64,000 nucleotides of DNA from Demequina silvatica (lineage in GTDB: Bacteria; Actinomycetota; Actinomycetes; Actinomycetales; Demequinaceae). Shown piece by piece: positions 63,025 to 64,000 of the stretch. A program made the position numbers and the translations under genes. How positions within the stretch are numbered: the first letter of the stretch is position 1; every line of letters starts with the position of its first letter. The notes under the pieces were generated by a model that did not search any database, had not been told where the DNA came from, and saw only the letters and a program-made list of their open reading frames with translations. The stretch lies in assembly GCF_000971215.1 (NCBI RefSeq), contig NZ_BBMA01000004.1, positions 1 to 64,000 of the forward strand, in the 5' to 3' direction.

Positions 63025-64000
63025 CACACGGCCTCGAGGATCGCGACCACGCCCTGCCCGCCGGCGGCGCACACGGAGATCAGGCCGCGGGTGCCGGGGC
63101 CTCTCTCGTGCAGCAGCTTGGCGAGGGTGGGGACGATGCGGGCGCCGGTGGCGGCGAACGGGTGGCCGGCGGCGAGGGACGAGCCGGTGACGTTCAGCTT
63201 CTCGGGCGGGCACTCGCCGATGGGCCCGTCGAGGTCGAGGCTCGCGCAGTACTCGGGGTCCTGCCAGGCCTTGAGCGTCGCGAGCACGGTGGAGGCGAAC
63301 GCCTCGTGAATCTCGAACAGGTCGATGTCCTCGACGGTGAGGCCCTGGCGGGCGAGCAGCCGGCCGGTCGCGCCCACCGGGGCGAGCAGCAGGTCCGCGC
63401 CGCCGGGGTGGTCCACGGCGGCGACCTCGGCGTCGACCACCTTGGCCCACGGGGTGAGGTGGTGCGCGGCGGCCCACTCCTCGCTGGCGAGCAGCACGGC
63501 GGCGGCGCCGTCGGACAGCGGCGTCGAGTTGCCCGCGGTCATGGTGCCGTCGGGGCCGCCGAACGCGGGCCTGAGCGTCGCGAGCCTCTCCACCGACGTG
63601 TCGGGTCGCAGCACGGCGTCGCGAGTCACGCCCAGGTACGGCGTGACCAGGTCGTCGAAGAACCCGCGGTCCCACGCCGCGGCGAGCCGGTGGTGGCTGG
63701 CGGCCGCGAGCTCGTCCTGCGACGTGCGGTCGATCTCCCAGCGGACGGTGGTGAGCGCCTGGTGCTCGCCCATCGACAGGCCGGTGCGGGGCTCCGCGAC
63801 GCTAGGCGCCTGGGGGGCCAGGTGGCCGGGGCGGATCTTCGCGAAGGCCGCGATGCGCTCCTGAGCCGAGCGGGCGCGGGACGCCTTGAGGAGGATCCGG
63901 CGCAGCGGGTCGCTCACGGAGATGGGGGCGTCGGAGGTCGAGTCGACGCCGGCGGCGATGCCGTTGGTGAGCTGACCCAGCGCGATCTTGTTCGCGAGGT
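63024..64000 (-). CDS. Acetyl-CoA acetyltransferase (thiolase), 5' end outside the window
   Basis: The last 325 codons of a thiolase of the FadI/Rv0243 (FadA2) type; the frame is open to base 64000, so the N-terminus with the nucleophilic cysteine lies beyond the edge. Visible are HEAFAS (oxyanion histidine), NVTGSSLAAGHPFAATGARIV (second histidine) and CAAGGQGV (the general-base cysteine). It joins or splits acyl-CoA and acetyl-CoA. It is the first visible gene of the coupled thiolase-FabG4-HtdX-FadD operon, the same neighbourhood as Rv0241c-Rv0243 in mycobacteria. Confidence 0.93.
   Translation of the reverse strand, partial: LANKIALGQLTNGIAAGVDSTSDAPISVSDPLRRILLKASRARSAQERIAAFAKIRPGHLAPQAPSVAEPRTGLSMGEHQALTTVRWEIDRTSQDELAAASHHRLAAAWDRGFFDDLVTPYLGVTRDAVLRPDTSVERLATLRPAFGGPDGTMTAGNSTPLSDGAAAVLLASEEWAAAHHLTPWAKVVDAEVAAVDHPGGADLLLAPVGATGRLLARQGLTVEDIDLFEIHEAFASTVLATLKAWQDPEYCASLDLDGPIGECPPEKLNVTGSSLAAGHPFAATGARIVPTLAKLLHERGPGTRGLISVCAAGGQGVVAILEAV
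63131..63140 (+). repeat. GGACGATGCG interspersed motif (in coding DNA)
   Basis: Exact copy antisense to the thiolase gene, preceded by GAGGGTGG and followed by GGCGCCGGTG; in the gene it encodes ARIVPTL. Confidence 0.78.

Noticed and set aside
3490-63140. Interpretation of GGACGATGCG as KOPS, HIP1-like palindrome or transposon end
   Set aside because: Strands are balanced (14 to 12), the word is not palindromic, and copies show no shared flanks beyond about 20 bp and no target duplications.

Overview
This 64-kb window comes from a very GC-rich actinobacterial chromosome (I estimate above 70% GC). GTG starts are frequent, -10 boxes of the TANNNT type sit 6-7 nt before several start codons (leaderless mRNAs), and the gene families are actinobacterial: HelD-like ATPase, MMPL plus YhgE/Pip pair, a FabG4/HtdX-like block, XRE regulators with an MmyB-like C-terminus. 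A Micrococcales lineage with facultative anaerobic metabolism is my best guess, because of the anaerobic ribonucleotide reductase; I cannot name the genus. I see no rRNA, tRNA, CRISPR array or prophage.

Layout. 1-2.2 kb: a complete IS3-family element sits at the left edge and has removed the first codons of a DapA-like gene. 2.3-11.5 kb: rRNA-type methyltransferase, sirtuin, aldo/keto reductase with divergent XRE regulator, lipoprotein, hemerythrin-like protein, a large XRE-STAND regulator, a membrane protein and an SRPBCC protein. 11.5-16.4 kb: zinc-ribbon SDR, then a scrambled stretch with a decayed copy of the C-terminus of the neighbouring DEAD-box helicase, a secreted protein, an epimerase remnant and the intact helicase. 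16.5-29.2 kb: secreted esterase, envelope and oxidoreductase genes, an unusual alcohol dehydrogenase fused to GXWXG/DUF4334, and a HelD-like ATPase. 29.3-35 kb: LURP-one and ABM-like small proteins, then an MMPL transporter with a degenerate ABC-like tail coupled to a YhgE/Pip protein. 35-43.2 kb: aldose epimerase, GyrI-like protein, NlpC/P60 hydrolase, membrane proteins, glutamate decarboxylase, aminotransferase, MetE-like protein. 43.3-51 kb: PLP decarboxylase, GT2-GtrA fusion with phosphodiester glycosidase, flavoprotein, DHOD-like protein, M15 peptidase. 51.5-54.4 kb: nrdD-nrdG behind a pair of NrdR boxes. 54.7-59 kb: amidase-agmatine deiminase operon, divergent TetR regulator, glutaminase. 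59-64 kb: FadD, MaoC/HtdX, FabG4-type reductase and thiolase in a coupled operon that runs off the right end.

Functional themes. Several enzymes consume protons or release ammonia (glutamate decarboxylase, glutaminase, agmatine deiminase, a second PLP decarboxylase), and NrdDG supports DNA synthesis without oxygen, which fits a facultative anaerobe meeting acid. Envelope remodelling is the second theme: NlpC/P60, M15, PAP2, GtrA, MMPL and YhgE.

The strongest unexplained signal is a 10-bp non-palindromic sequence, GGACGATGCG, present 26 times as an exact match (14 on +, 12 on -), spread through coding and non-coding DNA with a wider G-rich consensus. By composition I would expect less than one copy. 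It behaves like a genome-wide DNA-level signal such as an uptake, recombination or chromosome-organising sequence. A second regulatory candidate is a set of three direct repeats with exact 11-bp phasing shared by two promoters that flank the XRE-STAND regulator.
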